Assembly: GCA_002803225.1 (NCBI GenBank)
Contig: NXFV01000144.1
Location: 1-21,530 of the forward strand
Reading direction: 5' to 3'
Origin: Gamarada debralockiae
Taxonomy: Eukaryota > Ascomycota > Leotiomycetes > Helotiales > Hyphodiscaceae
DNA length: 21,530 nucleotides
Shown here: piece after piece, positions 20,140-21,530 of the stretch
How positions within the stretch are numbered: position 1 is the first letter of the stretch
Layout: every line of letters starts with the position of its first letter
Position numbers and translations under genes: made by a program
The notes under the pieces: model-generated
What the model saw: only the letters and a program-made list of their open reading frames with translations
Told to the model about the DNA's origin: nothing
Database searches by the model: none

Positions 20140-21330
20140 ATGCCAACCCGCAAACCTCATACAAAGTCCAGGAGAGGCTGCATCGAGTGCAAAAGGAGAC
20201 ATACTAAGGTTTGGTCTCTCAGACCTGTTGATTCTAGCTTCTAATACTTCTTCCAGTGTGACGAGAAACACCCGCGCTGTTCTACGTGCAACCGTCTTGG
20301 AATCGATTGCACGTGGCCAAACTGGGAGCCGCTCAACGCGTCAACTTCGTCTCCTGGCCCGGCAGATGTGAGCACGCCGGGCGTGATCAACAACTTCAAC
20401 AATATATCGAGGATCCTGAGAGAATACAGCTCAGTACAGGAGGACCTAGCAATTGGTGACCTCAAGCTCCTTCATCACTTTACAACCAAAACATACGCTA
20501 CGCTCGACTCGGTTATCTCTCAGCAGGATATCTGGCGTGACTCTGTAATTCAGATTGGGTTCCAGCACCCTTTTCTACTTCGCGCAGTTCTAGCAATCTC
20601 TGCTCTTCATCTTGCAACATTAGACCCAGATTCGAGTACCTATTTCGTCGTTCAAGCGGCGAATCAATACAATCGCGGGCTCCTGGATTTCAGAAATGCG
20701 CTTCAGAACGTCGGGGAGGAGAACTCTGTTGCTGTGTTCGCTTTCTCTTGCCTTACCGTCGTACATGCCTTCGCAGTGGCACAGATTCACATGCCCCAAG
20801 ATCCAATTGCAGATTTCTTGAACTGCATACGACTGGTTCAGGGGGTCAGCATCGTTTTGCAACCACACTATCAGGCATTGGCTACCGGTGAGCTTGGTCC
20901 AATACTTGAAAACGGTGCGAAAGGTGGCACCCACGGCGAGATACCAGAAATTCTTCAGCTGAAGACTCTAGTCAATTCGCCGCCGGACCGTTATCAAGGC
21001 GATACGGTCGATGCATACAGGCATGCGATCGACTTGCTTCATACAGTACTGTTGGAGTCCCAAACAAGTGGCAAAACCCAGTCATATGTTTCACTCCTAT
21101 TCACCTGGCCAGCGTTACTATCACCGAAATTTCTTTCGTCACTATCAATCCAAGAGCCGGTCTCACTCATCATAATGGCACATTTTGCGGCCATTCTTGG
21201 CCACAAGGAGGGTTTCTGGTGGATCGCTCATTGGAATGAGTATATCGTAAGTGCTGTGGAGTCAAAAATTAGCCCCGACTTGCTCGAGTGGCTTTTGTGG
21301 CCTAGACGAATGTGCAATAGGACCGAATAA
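20140..21330 (+). CDS. Zn2Cys6 (Gal4-type) transcription factor, UPC2-like class
   Basis: Two exons, 20140-20208 and 20257-21330, joined over a 48-nt intron (GTTTGG...TTCCAG) that splits the zinc cluster; 380 residues. The DNA-binding cluster has Cys 14, 17, 24, 31, 34 and 41, spacing C-X2-C-X6-C-X6-C-X2-C-X6-C, in RRGCIECKRRHTKCDEKHPR followed by CSTCNRLGIDC. Basic residues precede and fill the first loop, as usual. Residues from about 85 on are a helical fungal regulatory domain (LLHHFTTKTYATL, HPFLLRAVLAISALHLA, FAFSCLTVVHAFAVAQI, ending HWNEYIVSAVESKISPDLLE then WLLWP). The short length and this layout resemble UPC2-like sterol-uptake regulators, but a sterol role cannot be inferred from this alone. 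The start is the ATG in frame with the cluster; the ATG at 20126 is out of frame. The stop codon overlaps an AATAAA. It appears intact. Confidence 0.93.
21325..21330 (+). terminator. AATAAA polyadenylation-type hexamer overlapping the TF stop codon
   Basis: The last codons GAA TAA A of the Zn2Cys6 gene contain AATAAA. Fungal polyadenylation signals are loose, so this may or may not be used. If used, the 3' untranslated region would be very short. Confidence 0.3.
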
Positions 21331-21506
21331 AGCTTCAGTTTCAATGCAGGCTTCATTGCAGCCATCGCAAAAGCTGCAAGAGCTGAGACGTGTTCCTGCC
21401 AAGCCTCCGCCTGCGACAACATTTTCAACCGTCCATCGATGGAGAAAGGTCGCACATTCGTCCACGTTCATGATCCCGGCCCCAAGATATCTATCCTTCC
21501 AAAACC

Positions 21507-21530
21507 AAAAAAAAAAAAAAAAAAAAAAAA
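21507..21530. repeat. A24 homopolymer at the window edge
   Basis: The final 24 bases are all A, preceded by CCAAAACC. The run is cut by the window end, so its true length is unknown. It may be a contig end at a homopolymer, a poly(A) tract of a retroposed sequence, or simple repeat. Confidence 0.9.

Noticed and set aside
1..21530. CRISPR array or complete transposon
   Set aside because: No spaced direct repeats, terminal inverted repeats, or transposase, reverse transcriptase or integrase motifs were seen; the host appears to be a fungus.

Overview
The window looks like nuclear DNA of a filamentous ascomycete. Genes carry short GT-AG introns (41-70 nt) with CTAAC/CTGAC-like branch sites, and the families are fungal: a DUF6601 membrane protein, a leucine-rich-repeat-like F-box protein, a Zn2Cys6 regulator, NACHT/TPR relics and a CE8 pectin methylesterase relic. 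A plant-associated or saprobic Leotiomycete-like genome is my best guess from family resemblance only; the sequence does not prove the lineage.

Layout. 1-1655 (-): strongly degraded pectin methylesterase with a Ser/Thr-rich C-terminal tail that runs off the left edge. 2631-3661 (+): intact DUF6601 membrane protein whose first exon appears to be only the ATG. 3912-5160 (-): broken NACHT-type NLR, winged-helix end retained. 6127-7983 (-): intact three-exon F-box protein. 8810-10559 (-): four-exon gene for an unrecognised acidic, probably nuclear protein with a 15-bp minisatellite in its coding region. 11501-13051 (-): intact single-exon AAA ATPase. About 13877-14110 (-): doubtful small coding segment. 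14111-16689: long gene-free stretch. 16685-17540 (+): broken FAD-dependent monooxygenase. 17786-18121 (-): TPR fragment. 19002-19716 (+): broken protein kinase. 20140-21330 (+): intact two-exon Zn2Cys6 transcription factor. The window ends in a run of 24 A.

Interpretation. Five intact genes (DUF6601, F-box, unknown acidic protein, AAA ATPase, C6 regulator) are interleaved with five relics, a gene-graveyard pattern typical of accessory fungal DNA. The relics still show recognisable introns, signal peptide and motifs, so they decayed in this lineage. Six of their eight mapped premature stops are TAG/TAA at positions where a CAG/CAA codon fits, compatible with C-to-T change at CpA (RIP-like) but not proof of it. 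The intact genes are unrelated in function and form no obvious operon-like system. The one suggestive pairing is the FAD-monooxygenase relic and the C6 regulator at the right end, which could be the remains of a small metabolic locus. I found no CRISPR array, tRNA, rRNA or complete transposon, and no convincing novel multi-gene system.
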